A DNA stretch of 55,617 nucleotides from Mycobacterium gordonae (GCF_002101675.1 NZ_LQOY01000050.1:1-55617); one strand, 5' to 3'. Numbered from the stretch's first letter, positions 1 through 8,733 are shown. The notes: generated by a model not told the origin, from the letters alone. Numbers and translations are program-made.

Positions 1-147
1 CTCGAGCTTGGCCCAGAACCCCCGATCGGCCGGAGTCAACGGCTCCGAGATCCGCAACACCGGAGTATTGCCCACCAACCCGGCGGGCTGGCGGTGACTT
101 TCGGCGGCGGGCTGGCACTGTACGGGGCTGCTCTGGCGTTTCGCCAA
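1..147 (-). CDS. cysK2: CysK2-like cysteine synthase, N-terminal part, runs off the left edge
   Basis: The minus-strand reading through positions 78 to 1 gives a protein beginning around LVGNTPVLRI and ending at the edge in DRGFWAKLE. This closely parallels the start of the complete cysK2 copy at 21335-22444 (GTTPVLRV...[10 protein letters not shown]). The family makes cysteine-type products with pyridoxal phosphate. The rest of the gene lies outside the window, so it cannot be called intact. No ATG is available; an in-frame TTG at 147 is the best start I see and is uncertain. It follows the lpqS-like gene at 324-782 on the same strand, the lpqS-cysK2 order also seen at 21.3-23.1 kb. Confidence 0.6.
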   Translation of the reverse strand, partial: MAKRQSSPVQCQPAAESHRQPAGLVGNTPVLRISEPLTPADRGFWAKLE

Positions 148-323
148 CGCCGTTGACCGTGGAGTGCACGAAAGGCGAGATTCCAAAGATTTCAATGGTG
201 AGCGGGAGAAGTTGTTGTCCATCTGATCGTCGCTTTCTGGCAACAGGCCACAGACGCGGCCATTGGCAAGGGGCAGCGGCCACCGGCCGTCGTGACATGC
301 ACAAACGGCCTGGCGCTGACCAA

Positions 324-782
324 TCAGCGACGAATTAGGCGCAACCGAATCAAGAGATCTTGACCGGTCAAAACAGCGCGAAGCCCGCGCGGCGGGCCCC
401 CCCCCGCCAGTATGTTCTGCTGCCACCCCGGACTCGCACCGGCAGCCGCCGCCACGACAACACCCAAAGCGGCAATGGCAGCGCCCGGCGAGTTAGGCAG
501 CACGCCAACCGCAAACGCTTCGTGGTGATCTACCGTCGGCGACCCCTTCGACACATGCGGATGGTCGACGTTGACGGCAAATTGACTGCCGAACGAGGCA
601 ACCAGAGCATGCGGCGGGTGGGAGGCAGGAACCTGCGACCGCAACGCGGAGTGCCCACCGAAGACAAGCACCCACATCGCGACGCCGACCGCCACGACCG
701 CCACACCGGCGGCAGCCCGCCACCGAGGCCGCCCGAAGACGCCGACGCGACCCGCGTCCGTTCGCATCCGCACTGCCCCCAT
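324..782 (-). CDS. lpqS: LpqS-like membrane-anchored or secreted protein, copy 1
   Basis: About 152 residues with an N-terminal hydrophobic segment (roughly residues 23-42), a His-containing centre (SHPPHALVASFG, then NVDHPHV and VDHHEAF) and the C-terminal signature TGQDLLIRLRLIRR. The same layout and ending occur in the copies at 27821 and 22550. From memory it matches M. tuberculosis LpqS (Rv0847), a RicR-regulated protein whose biochemical role is unknown. The ATG at 782 is preceded by GAGGGG, which is itself part of the copper operator at 782-796; an alternative ATG lies at 767. A typical lipobox cysteine is not visible, so lipoprotein status is doubtful for this copy. The next same-strand gene is cysK2 at the left edge. 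Confidence 0.72.
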   Translation of the reverse strand: MGAVRMRTDAGRVGVFGRPRWRAAAGVAVVAVGVAMWVLVFGGHSALRSQVPASHPPHALVASFGSQFAVNVDHPHVSKGSPTVDHHEAFAVGVLPNSPGAAIAALGVVVAAAAGASPGWQQNILAGGGPPRGLRAVLTGQDLLIRLRLIRR

Positions 783-796
783 ACCCCTCGAGGGTA
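782..796 (-). promoter_or_regulatory. RicR-type copper operator before lpqS copy 1
   Basis: On the gene strand the site reads TACCCTCGAGGGGTA, a near-perfect palindrome fitting the window consensus TACCCTNNNGGGGTA. Its GAGGGG half doubles as the likely Shine-Dalgarno sequence of lpqS and the last base pair adjoins the ATG. Binding of the apo-repressor would cover both the leader and the ribosome site. Assignment to RicR rests on recalled operator sequences and on the linked lpqS and ricR genes. Confidence 0.7.
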
Positions 797-915
797 CTCG
801 ACCTCGCGGGGCGCCGCCACTATGAATGCTTGGGCACAAGCGCGTTTCTCGGCCGGGCCAGTGCGAGGCCGCACTCGGCGGCGACACTCGCTGAATAAGA
901 CTCACTCGCAGTTCT

Positions 916-2065
916 TTAGCCCAGCAACTGCGTGGGCATCACCCTGGGCTTGACACCATAGCGTGGCGCGACGCCATAGCCTGCGCGATCGGCCGCGGCC
1001 AAGGCCGGCATACCGGCTGCGACCGTCGTCGCCGTGCCCCCTTCTACGGGGGCCGTCCATCCCGAGCCGACCAGGGTGGCGCCACCAGGCGCAGCCGAGG
1101 TGACCGTCGTCCACGCTGTCGGCACGGACAATTTCCCGACCGAGGACGCCGAGCCCATAACCACAGATACCGGCGACCCGCCGGAAACTGCGGCTGCCGG
1201 CCCCGCCGTGCCCGCCAGAATCGTTCCGAAACTCGGCGGAACGACAGCACCGGCAGCGGCCGAAGCGCTCTGCGACACACCATGACTGACCCCACCGGCA
1301 ACCGCTTGGAACATGCCCGAAGAACCGACGCCTCCTATCTATCAGGCCGGTGATGCTATAGGCGTCGTTCCAGATACCAATGTTCGATCCCGAGCCAACA
1401 AGGTCGTTCAAGAAACCGTTGGTGCTGGAAACGAGTCCCGCAGAAGAAGACTCGGCAGAGCCCGCCAGGGGAGACGCCACCGGTTGCACCGCGGCTTGGC
1501 TGACTGCTGCGGCTTGGGCGCCCGGCCCGACCGGGTTGGTGGTCTGTGTCGGCGAGGTCAGCGGGTTCAACGTTGCGGCGCTTGCCGAGGATACCTGGTA
1601 GCCGTACATGGCGACGGCATCTTGGACCCACATCTGGGCGTAGGAGGCCTCGGTCGCCATGATCGCCGGCGTGTTCACCCCCAGGAAATTCGTGGCGACA
1701 AGGGCTGCCAGCTGAGCCCGGTTGGCCGCTATCTGGGCCGGGGGCACCGTCATCGCAAACGCTGCCTCGTAGGCAGCCGCGGATGCCATGGCCTGACTGG
1801 CTGCGTGTTCAACTGCCGCGGCGGTGATGTTCATCCACCCGATGTAGGGCTCGGTCGCGGCGGCCATGACTGCCGACGACGGGCCCACCCACGGCCCGCC
1901 CGTCAGCTCAGAGATCACCGACTCGTAGGCGGAGGCTGTGGTAGTCAACTCGGCGGCCAGGTTGTTCCAAGCCGCCGCAGCGGCCATCATCGGCCCGGGG
2001 CCCGGGCCGGTATACATCCATGTTGAGTTGACCTCCGGGGGTAGCGCTCCGAAATCGACAAGCAT
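916..2065 (-). pseudogene. PPE-SVP family protein with a frameshift
   Basis: The N-terminal PPE domain is complete ([12 protein letters not shown] at the start, then the helical core to about residue 175), with ATG at 2065 and AGGTGA upstream. The C-terminal part, with the SVP signature ([10 protein letters not shown]) and a typical ending near [12 protein letters not shown], lies in another frame from about 1340 down to 916. The two frames are joined across a tandem duplication of four bases (ctatctat at 1335-1342). Removing one copy restores [15 protein letters not shown] proteins of this class are exported by type VII secretion. The gene is inactive unless this is a sequencing error or phase variation. 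The upstream reading continues to a GTG at 2074. Confidence 0.8.
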
Positions 2066-2135
2066 TTCTTTCACCTAACTCTTGCTCATTGAACGATTGC
2101 GTTCCGTTCAGTGCCGGCGTCGCCCGCCAGGCGCC

Positions 2136-2690
2136 CTAAACGGCTGCCGGCTTGGGCATCACGGTGGGCTTAACGCCATAGCGCGGCGCACCCAAGCCGC
2201 CGGACGTCCCTGCCCTTGCCACCGACGGCACATGCCGGCTGGCAAAGTTGTCACCGCTGCAGCCCCTGGCGCGGCGCTGGCCGAAGCCGCGCCTGCCCCG
2301 CCGCCGGGGGCCGCGCCTCCCGCTGGTGCGGTTTCAGCGGCCCAACTGGCGGGCGCAGCCAACCCGCCGACCGACGATGCTTGGCTCGCAACACCCGCGA
2401 GCAATGGCGCCCCACCGGCGCCGGATGCGCCGACCGGCCCCGCCGCACCGGCGGCCGGAGAAAGTCCGCCCAGCCCGCCCGAAGCGAGCCCTCCGGCGCC
2501 CAAAGTCTCGGCGCCGTCAGCCACGGAACCGTTGCCCCCCAGCGATGTCCAGGAGAACAGACCCGACGCACCGCTCCCAAACGTATTCATCTGCTGTATT
2601 CCGATGAGGCTGCCGTTATTCAGCGCTCCCGGGATGAGACCAAACTGTCCAAACTGGGTCAACTGATCGATGATGACGCTCCTATAGATG
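2136..2690 (-). pseudogene. C-terminal fragment of a second PPE-SVP protein
   Basis: From about 2690 down the minus strand reads DIYRSVIIDQ, IPGALNNGSL and a Gly/Ala-rich stretch with a degenerate SVP-type motif (GGLAAPASWA). It then ends, in a shifted frame, with [17 protein letters not shown]. The shift is explained by two extra bases near 2227 (cggcacatgccgg where cggcatgccgg restores the frame). The N-terminal PPE domain is absent: sequence upstream changes directly into the IS110-family transposase at 2691. The PE gene on the far side of the IS elements (5190-5579) may be the former partner of this PPE gene. Confidence 0.72.
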
Positions 2691-3746
2691 TCAAGTGCTG
2701 AGTTGGGCGTAGTCGGCGCGGAGTGCGTGGAAGATCTCGCGGGCCAGGTAGCGCTTTTGGCAGCGGATGATTTCGGGCATGGACAGACCTTCGGTGGTGC
2801 GGCGGTCGGCGTAGGCGCGGCTGCGGGGGTCGTAGCGCAGTCGCACGACGGTGGCGATGTGCAGCGCGCTGTTGCTGGCGCGGTCGCCGCCGCGGTGTAG
2901 CCGGTGGCGGTGGGTTTTGCCTGAGGACGCTGGGATTGGGGCGACGCCGCAGAGGTGGGCAAATGCGGCTTCGCTGCGCAGCCTGTCTGGGTTGTCGCCG
3001 ATGGTGACCAGCAGTGCCGACACGGTCTCTGGGCCGAGCCCGAATATGGCGGTGGTGGCCGGTGCGGCGGTCTGGGTGAGTTCGTCCAGTTGCTTTCGTA
3101 GGGAACGTGTTTCGGTGTCGAGATGCTGAGCCCTTTGGGCGATCGAGCGTAGGGCTTGTTTGGCCGACTGGGCGGGGTCGAGGAGGTTGGTCGGGTCGGG
3201 TCGCAGACGTGCGCAGGCGGTGACGAGCTGCGCCGAGGACAGAGAACGTAGCTGGGTGCGCAGGGGTTCGGGTGCGGTGATGACTATCGAGCGCAGGGTG
3301 TTGAGGGCGGCGGTGCGGGCTTTGACGGCGCCGTTGCGGGCGACGCGCAACATCCGGATGGCTTCGATGGGGCCGTCGGCGAGCTTCGGCGCTCCGCTCG
3401 CTTTGCCTGCCAGTACGGTTCTTGCTGCTGCTTCGGCGTCGATCGGATCGCTCTTACCGCGTTGGCGGCGGAGTCGTCGGTCAGGTCGGGGAACTTCGAG
3501 TACCTCGATGGACTGCTGGTGCAGGTAGCGGGCAAGCCCGGCCCCGTAGGCGCCGGTTCCTTCGACACCGACCTGGCCGAGTTTCCCCTTCGACCGCATC
3601 CATGTGAGCATCGATGCGTAACCTGCTGGTGTGGCGGAGAATTCGGCATCAGCGATCAGCCGCCCGTTGCGATCGATGACCGCGGCGTGATGGGTGGCGC
3701 AGTGTGTGTCCACGCCGCCGCTAACGAGTCGTTTGCTGCCGGCCAT
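2691..3746 (-). CDS. IS110-family transposase (DEDD recombinase)
   Basis: 351 residues from ATG 3746. The N-terminal RuvC-like DEDD domain shows its acidic residues in GVDTHCATH (near residue 12), GVEGTGAYG and SDPIDAEAA. The C-terminal Transposase_20 region carries the family serine and basic patch in PASSGKTHRHRLHRGG. It acts in the cytoplasm as a DNA recombinase moving its own element. The length is normal for the family and no frameshift is visible, so it may be active. For some IS110 elements a structured bridge RNA is encoded in non-coding DNA beside the transposase gene; here the candidate region is 3747-4067. Confidence 0.88.
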   Translation of the reverse strand: MAGSKRLVSGGVDTHCATHHAAVIDRNGRLIADAEFSATPAGYASMLTWMRSKGKLGQVGVEGTGAYGAGLARYLHQQSIEVLEVPRPDRRLRRQRGKSDPIDAEAAARTVLAGKASGAPKLADGPIEAIRMLRVARNGAVKARTAALNTLRSIVITAPEPLRTQLRSLSSAQLVTACARLRPDPTNLLDPAQSAKQALRSIAQRAQHLDTETRSLRKQLDELTQTAAPATTAIFGLGPETVSALLVTIGDNPDRLRSEAAFAHLCGVAPIPASSGKTHRHRLHRGGDRASNSALHIATVVRLRYDPRSRAYADRRTTEGLSMPEIIRCQKRYLAREIFHALRADYAQLST

Positions 3747-4067
3747 GTGCGCGGTAGCCCCTTTCCGTAAGTCGGGCCGTGCGGAAAGGGGTGGACAGCC
3801 AGTGATGGGCCGCGGGCGAGCACGCTCCTGACTTGTTGAATGACAACCGGATACCGCGAAGATCTTTGTTTTTCGCAGTGTCCGAGGGTGCCGGACGGCG
3901 TTGGCTCGCACTGCTCCTTGCCGCCTGAGGGCTGGCTCATTGATAGCGTGCCGCCGCCGTCTGGCACCCGTGCGGTGTGGCTCGACAGAGGCATGCAAGT
4001 AGATCGACTTGAAGTCAGGGTGCCCACCGCGCACGTCCCATCCCAACGAGCGCAAGGCCGCTAACCC
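3747..4067. other. Non-coding centre between two IS110 transposases, candidate bridge-RNA region
   Basis: This 321-bp stretch has no convincing gene. It contains a perfect 10-bp stem at 3758-3791 and further G/C-rich inverted segments. It lies directly upstream of both transposase starts, where IS110-group elements are known to encode guide (bridge) RNAs. I see the position and the structure; whether a functional RNA is made is inference, and no loop was matched to a target or donor site. Confidence 0.4.
3758..3791. repeat. Perfect 10-bp stem-loop beside the IS110 transposase start
   Basis: The arms cccctttccg (3758-3767) and cggaaagggg (3782-3791) are exact reverse complements around a 14-base loop. 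The stem sits 12 bases upstream of the minus-strand ATG at 3746. It could be part of a bridge RNA, an element end, or a structure that limits read-through into the transposase. Confidence 0.6.
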
Positions 4068-5102
4068 GTGATTCTGATCGGTATTGATCCGCACAAGTCC
4101 ACCCATACCGCAGTCGCAATCGACAGCTCGGGCAAAAAGATTGCTCAACGCCGCCTCCCGGTCAACGCCGGGACTTTCCGGCAGTTGATTTCCTGGTGCC
4201 AGCACTGGCCGCAGAGAAGGTTCGCCGTAGAGGGCGCCGCCGGGTTGGGCCGCGGTATCGCCCAGCAGCTCGCTGCGGCCGGCGAGCACGTCGTCGATGT
4301 TCCCTCCACGTTGTCGGCGCGAGCCCGGATGCTTGCCACCGGCGGCAACCGCAAGACCGACGCTGCCGACGCGCTGCACGTCGCCCATGTCGCGTTGTTC
4401 CGCCCGGATTTGCGCCGCGTCTGCTCTGAAGACCAGACCACCATCTTGCGGCTGCTTACCGAACGTCGCGATGACCTGGTCAGCGAGCGCACCCGCCTGC
4501 TCAATCGGCTCCACGTCCTGCTGCGCGACCTGGTCCCCGGAGGAGCGCCCACCGCGCTGTCTACTGACAAGGCCGCCGACATTCTCAAGTGGATCAGGCC
4601 GATGACCGCGACCGACTGCTGTCGGCGCGACCTCGTCCGTGACCTTGTCGCCGACCTGCGGCGCTTCGACCGGTTGATCAAAGGCAGCGAAACGCAGATG
4701 CGTGATGCTTTGAACGCCACCGGAACTACGCTCACCGAACTGCCGGGAATGGGCATCGTCCTTGCCGCCAAAGTCCTCGGTCACGTCGGAAACATTGACC
4801 GCTTTCCGACCGAACATCACTTCGCCAGCTACACCGGCAGTGCCCCGCTGGAAGCCTCGAGCGGCAACACGGTCCGCCACCGACTCAACACTGGAGGCAA
4901 TCGTGCCCTCAACAGCGTGCTGCACATCATCGCCACCTGCCAAATCCGCGACCCCGGAATCGGACAGAACTACTACCGACGCAAAATCGCAGAAGGAAAA
5001 ACACCCGCTGAAGCACGCCGCGCCCTCAAACGCAGGCTCTCCAACGCCGTCTACCGCACGCTCAAGCGTGATCAACGGAAACTCCTTCCCGAAGCCGCTT
5101 GA
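4068..5102 (+). CDS. IS110-family transposase (second, divergent type)
   Basis: 344 residues with the DEDD signature: GIDPHKSTHTAV at the start, AVEGAAGLG near residue 55 and KTDAADALHVA near residue 100. The C-terminal half has ELPGMGIVLAAKVLGHVG and the serine motif LEASSGNTVRHRLNTGG. It is full length and shares only the family framework with the transposase at 2691. The start is ATT or GTG near 4068; the reading MILIGIDPHK is close to the usual N-terminus for these proteins, so little can be missing. It probably moves its own element by copying out a circle, as known for the family. Confidence 0.88.
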   Translation: MILIGIDPHKSTHTAVAIDSSGKKIAQRRLPVNAGTFRQLISWCQHWPQRRFAVEGAAGLGRGIAQQLAAAGEHVVDVPSTLSARARMLATGGNRKTDAADALHVAHVALFRPDLRRVCSEDQTTILRLLTERRDDLVSERTRLLNRLHVLLRDLVPGGAPTALSTDKAADILKWIRPMTATDCCRRDLVRDLVADLRRFDRLIKGSETQMRDALNATGTTLTELPGMGIVLAAKVLGHVGNIDRFPTEHHFASYTGSAPLEASSGNTVRHRLNTGGNRALNSVLHIIATCQIRDPGIGQNYYRRKIAEGKTPAEARRALKRRLSNAVYRTLKRDQRKLLPEAA

Positions 5103-5189
5103 CACACAGAGGCGCTATCAGGTCACACCGCTTCGCGCCGAAGCCCGAGTTCTCATGTGGTGGATGCCGCCCCAAGGCTCGACAGGTCC

Positions 5190-5579
5190 TCACGAAAGGC
5201 ACTCGATCGGCCAGGAAATTTCGGGGTCAGATCCTCGGGCCGGCATCCGATAACCATCATCACTGGAAAATTCAGAGTCGGACGAGGCGGCGGCCGCGTT
5301 GGCGGCTTCTGTTGTGCCGTACGCACCCGCGCTGTTGCCCAGGGTGCTCACCAGCAGCTCTTGGATTGCCTGGGCTTGGGCGGCGATCGCTTGGTACCGG
5401 GTGCCGTAGGCAGAAAATACTTCGGCCTGCAGCGCTGATATCGGATCGGCGGCTGCAGGAATCACATCAGTGGTTGCGGCTGCTGCTGCCGCGCCCTGCG
5501 CAGCCATCGAAGAACCGAGACCCTCCAGCTTGCTCGCCGCGAAGGTCAACGCTTCAGGCTGTGTGATTACGAAAGACAT
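5190..5579 (-). CDS. PE family protein
   Basis: ATG 5579 has AGGAG eight bases upstream. Residues 1 to about 97 are a complete PE domain (MSFVITQPEALTFAASKLEG, then PISALQAEVFSAYGTRYQAI and the ending YGTTEAANAAAAS). PE proteins form helical pairs with PPE partners and leave the cell by ESX secretion. A normal short PE stops near residue 99; this one continues about 30 residues with unrelated sequence (SDPEISWPIECLS) before its stop. This is consistent with a new downstream junction made by the neighbouring IS110 insertion. The expected PPE start downstream is missing. Confidence 0.85.
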   Translation of the reverse strand: MSFVITQPEALTFAASKLEGLGSSMAAQGAAAAAATTDVIPAAADPISALQAEVFSAYGTRYQAIAAQAQAIQELLVSTLGNSAGAYGTTEAANAAAASSDSEFSSDDGYRMPARGSDPEISWPIECLS

Positions 5580-5829
5580 TTACTTCACTCCTCACAGTCA
5601 TGGTTGTCCAAGAACAGTCGATGTCGTCGCTGGCTCCCGGCCGTGATTGAACGAGCCCGGGTCTCCTGGCGACCCTGATTGGCATCCGCTGCTGGACACT
5701 TTGGATCGGCGCGGCAACAAACGACGTCGCCGGCAATGTGGTAGCAACTCCCGCAGAGGCGGCCGACGGCGGAATGCGCTCTGGCACCACACGTCGGCTG
5801 CGATACCCGCGCAACTGTGGCATCACCGG

Positions 5830-5868
5830 CATCGCCGTCGGGGTCGCGAGGCCCAGGGCGCACGGGCC
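5830..5868 (-). pseudogene. Tiny P-type ATPase relic (CPC region)
   Basis: The minus strand encodes [13 protein letters not shown]. The core [11 protein letters not shown] is identical to the membrane metal-site segment of the heavy-metal ATPases elsewhere in the window, with the first cysteine of CPC replaced by glycine. Nothing else of the ATPase continues on either side in this strand. It lies next to, and opposite in direction to, the ctpV relic at 5924-6383, so at least two rearrangements are needed. Confidence 0.55.
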
Positions 5869-5923
5869 GTCGGCCGGAGTCACTCGGATGGTTGACTCGG
5901 TCAGCCAGCCGCTGCACGTGCGG

Positions 5924-6383
5924 CTGGCCGCTGCGGTCGAGGCCGGCTCCGAGCATCCCATCGGCGCGGCTATCGTCGCCGGCGCCCGCGAGCGCGACCT
6001 CGATGTCTGAGGTCCGCCGCCTGCAAGGCGAGGGGCGGCTGGTGGCCATGGTCGGCGACGGCGTCAACGATGCCCCCGCGCTGGTGCAAGCCGATTTGGG
6101 CATCGCGATCGGTACCTGTACCGATGTGGCGATTGAAGCCTCAGACATCACGTTGATGTCGGACCGCCTCGACGGTGTCGTGCGCTCGATCCAGCTGTCC
6201 CGCCAGACTCTGCGCACGATCCACCAAAACCTGGGCTGGGCCTTCGGCTACAACACCGCCGCGATACCCCTGGCTGCATTCGGCCTGTTGAACCCAGTGG
6301 TTGCCGGTGCGGCGATGGGGCTTTCCTCGGTCAGCGTGGTGACCAACTCGCTACGGCTCCGGCGCTTCGGCCGCGGTACATGA
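5924..6383 (+). pseudogene. ctpV: Decayed CtpV copper ATPase, 3' remnant
   Basis: Two pieces match the intact CtpV at 49779-52148. Positions 5924-6010 encode [20 protein letters not shown] and end in a stop. From about 6009, in another frame, the reading gives [20 protein letters not shown] through to [13 protein letters not shown]. The intervening 140 or so residues are deleted, together with the whole N-terminal half including the CPC and DKTGT motifs. The product cannot be a pump. One position, GTCTD, replaces the GTGTD of the intact gene. It is followed by a complete DUF5134 gene, as in the intact locus, so this is a decayed second copy of ctpV-DUF5134. Confidence 0.88.
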
Positions 6384-6450
6384 CAATAACGCCCGCCACT
6401 CTCGGAGTGCATGGACCCGATCGTTTTCGACCTGAGCGGCCCCCGCCGGC

Positions 6451-7071
6451 ATGATCCACGACCTACTAGTGCGTTGGGTCGTCACCGGACTGTTTGCACT
6501 CGGCGCCCTGGGATGCGGCGTGCCGATCCTCACGCGACGCCGGCCCGCGACGGTGGTTGTCAGCCGCAGTCTGCATTTCTTGATGGCAACAGGTATGGCT
6601 GTGATGGCATGGCCGTGGGGCGCGCGGCTGCCGGCCTCCGCGCCCGCGGCCTTCTTCCTGTTGGCGGCGGTCTGGTTCGTGGCGATCGCGTTGATCACCG
6701 CCCGTTCGCCGGCCGCCCGGGCGTCAGCGGGTTACCACAGCCTGATGATGCTGGCAACTGCATGGATGTATCTCAGCATGAATAGCCTGGGCTCGCTTAC
6801 GGCTTCGCTCAGTCAACCGCCTGCCCCGATGCCCGAAATGAACATGGCCGCGATGGACCACACGGCAACCACCCAACCGCCCACCTGGGTGACCACGATG
6901 AACTGGCTTGGAGTCGTTATCTTCACCATCGCAGCAGCATCTTGGGTTGTGGCATACCTCCGCGAGCGCAGACGCAGTACGATCCAACCTCCGCTACTGG
7001 GAGACATCACCGAAGCCATGATGGCCACCGGAATGGCGATTTTGTTCGCTGCCGCGCTGATCGAACTTTGA
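6451..7071 (+). CDS. DUF5134 membrane protein (Rv0970-like), copy 1
   Basis: 206 residues and about five or six membrane segments, starting MIHDLLVRWVVTGLFALGAL. A Met-rich loop (PMPEMNMAAMDH, around residues 127-138) precedes the last hydrophobic segments. It is a paralogue of 52216-52833 and matches what I recall of Rv0970, the gene after ctpV in M. tuberculosis. Its function is unknown; the location next to copper ATPases and the exposed methionines suggest a role in copper handling at the membrane. The reading frame is intact although its upstream partner ctpV is broken. Confidence 0.8.
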   Translation: MIHDLLVRWVVTGLFALGALGCGVPILTRRRPATVVVSRSLHFLMATGMAVMAWPWGARLPASAPAAFFLLAAVWFVAIALITARSPAARASAGYHSLMMLATAWMYLSMNSLGSLTASLSQPPAPMPEMNMAAMDHTATTQPPTWVTTMNWLGVVIFTIAAASWVVAYLRERRRSTIQPPLLGDITEAMMATGMAILFAAALIEL

Positions 7072-7818
7072 CCTCCGCGCACAATTTGTAATGCCCGGGG
7101 GCCGGATACTGTTTGGGGGGTACGGTTCCTATGGTGCTGCCTCGAGCGCTTCAGCCCTTGGAGGGCAGCGGCATGAACACCGTTGCGGCAAACTCCGCTA
7201 CAGCCGTCAACGGCACCTCGACGGCGCCGTCTTGAGACCTCCGTGCCACTTCCAGCTGGCCGGCCCACCCACTACAAATGAAGGGCCCTTGGTGTCCCTA
7301 CGCCACCGGATATGTGCCCGCCATGCTGATACATCGCACAGACGGACGGAAATTGAGGTACCGCTGATCAAGAGAAGACCGCAGGGCGCAATCCCGGGCA
7401 GCCTCGACGAAAACTATTGCGGCGACTCGCATAGAGGCCTTCGTTACCCCCCACACGGCATACCTCTGCCAGTATTGCGTGGGTGGAGGAGGTCGCGGTT
7501 CCGACGAAGCGCTTTGTGCGACAACGCACGGTGAGTACATGCATCAGCATGGCCGCTATCATGGTCGCGCAGAGCAGTCCCGGGGCGGTTATCGTCCACC
7601 CACGCCGCAGCCCATACTGCATCAAAGGTATTGCCCTTCAATGTACTTGTGCGGCGCGGTCGCTTCTGACGGCGCGAGATTCCCCGGCGGGGCCGGACCC
7701 ACGCGTGCCACCGCAGAAAGCGACGCCTTGAACAAGCTGCGCGGCAGGAAGATTGTCGACTCGGCGCGCAGCTAAGGCTCAGCGTCGAGCCGCGGATACC
7801 GCCCTTGACAATCCGAAG
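7072..7818. other. 747-bp stretch with no recognised gene
   Basis: Several short overlapping frames exist but none has recognisable family features or a good ribosome site. A minus-strand frame at 7368-7625 has one hydrophobic stretch and no known match. A GGGGGGTA half-site lies near 7115-7122 but has no good left half. Confidence 0.5.
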
Positions 7819-8733
7819 CTAGGCAACGCTCAGCACATCACGGATGGCCGCGACAACTACATCGGGCCGTTCGACAGGCAGCCACGAGTGGCTCGTTCCG
7901 TCAGCGAACACAAGTTCGCCTCTGGGAAAACGCTTGACCAGTGCACGATTGGACGCATCCATCTTGGCATACGTAGCGCGCCACCGGGTTCGCGACCGCG
8001 GCACAATCACCCGCACCGGCACATCCGGCAGTGATGCGCGTTCGAGTTCTCGCTTCACTTCGCGCAAATAGCTCGTATGACGCGGCACAAGCCGTGCCGT
8101 CTGCAATGCCGCCCAAGGATGATTATCGACATAACGGTAGAACCAGCCCAATCTCGGCTTCGAGATATCCTTCGGCGCCATCCGCCGCAACACGCGCCGG
8201 CCCAAGCTGGTCCTGGGAACCCTCAGCAGCTGGGCGATCCCGAGGAGGAAAAGTCCTGCGGCAGCCAGGGTCATCCCTACCAACTCGACAAGTCGTGATT
8301 CGGTTACCGGCGCAGAGGGATCAAGCAAGACCAACCCGGCTACTTCTTGTGGATGTCGTAAAGCGAACATCTGCGCGACCAATCCACCCGACGACCACCC
8401 CACGATCACTACCGGCGCAGCGCAACGCACTTGATGGATTACGGAGTCAAGGTCATCAGCCATTTCGGCCACGCTGCGCCGAGGTGGACCATCCGCGTCA
8501 CCACTACCAAGACGGTCGTAGGTTACGACAGTGGAAAAGGACGCGACCCACTGTTCCAACACGCCGCCGAAGGAGTCCGTCGTTCCTTCACCTGCCCCAC
8601 CGGCTTCAAGGAGGACCGTAGGCCCCTGACCAAGCAGACGTGCGCGAGTGACTCGCTCACCCAGATGGACCCGGGTGGCGGCTTGCGTCGGCAATCTAAG
8701 TTCCCTCTCGTGGTGGACACCGCTGGTCGTCAT
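7819..8733 (-). CDS. Alpha/beta-hydrolase fold protein
   Basis: About 304 residues from ATG 8733 (MTTSGVHHER). An oxyanion-type segment precedes a nucleophile elbow GWSSGG near residue 117, where serine would be the nucleophile. A later acid (DVPVRVIVPRSR region) and a final histidine in DGTSHSWLPVERPD complete a plausible triad. A hydrophobic segment in the lid region (MTLAAAGLFLLGIAQLL, about residues 160-176) may associate with membrane or lipid. It probably hydrolyses an ester or similar small substrate; the substrate cannot be told. It is flanked by unannotated DNA and a decayed DUF1275 gene. Confidence 0.82.
   Translation of the reverse strand: MTTSGVHHERELRLPTQAATRVHLGERVTRARLLGQGPTVLLEAGGAGEGTTDSFGGVLEQWVASFSTVVTYDRLGSGDADGPPRRSVAEMADDLDSVIHQVRCAAPVVIVGWSSGGLVAQMFALRHPQEVAGLVLLDPSAPVTESRLVELVGMTLAAAGLFLLGIAQLLRVPRTSLGRRVLRRMAPKDISKPRLGWFYRYVDNHPWAALQTARLVPRHTSYLREVKRELERASLPDVPVRVIVPRSRTRWRATYAKMDASNRALVKRFPRGELVFADGTSHSWLPVERPDVVVAAIRDVLSVA

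Larger units (their letters stand above)
2691..5102. mobile_element. Two IS110-family elements lying head to head
   Basis: Two distinct DEDD transposase genes point away from each other (2691-3746 minus, 4068-5102 plus) around a 321-bp non-coding centre. The pair separates a PPE C-terminal fragment from a PE gene. IS110 elements generally lack clear inverted repeats and target duplications, so the outer limits cannot be fixed from this sequence; the coordinates cover only the coding span and the centre. The two transposases differ through most of their length, so this is two elements rather than one inverted copy. Confidence 0.8.

Noticed and set aside
82..156. Plus-strand reading ending TFGGGLALYGAALAFRQRR before a stop, resembling a membrane-helix C-terminus
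   Set aside because: It is exactly antisense to the cysK2-like reading in the same codon register, and the cysK2 match is stronger. The hydrophobic look may be a by-product of GC-rich antisense.
324..953. Plus-strand open frames opposite the first lpqS
   Set aside because: They overlap a recognisable family gene on the minus strand, have Arg-rich composition and no ribosome site.
7100..7124. GGGGGGTA half-site after the DUF5134 gene
   Set aside because: The left half is missing (ggatactgttt) and no gene starts nearby, so it does not qualify as a copper operator.
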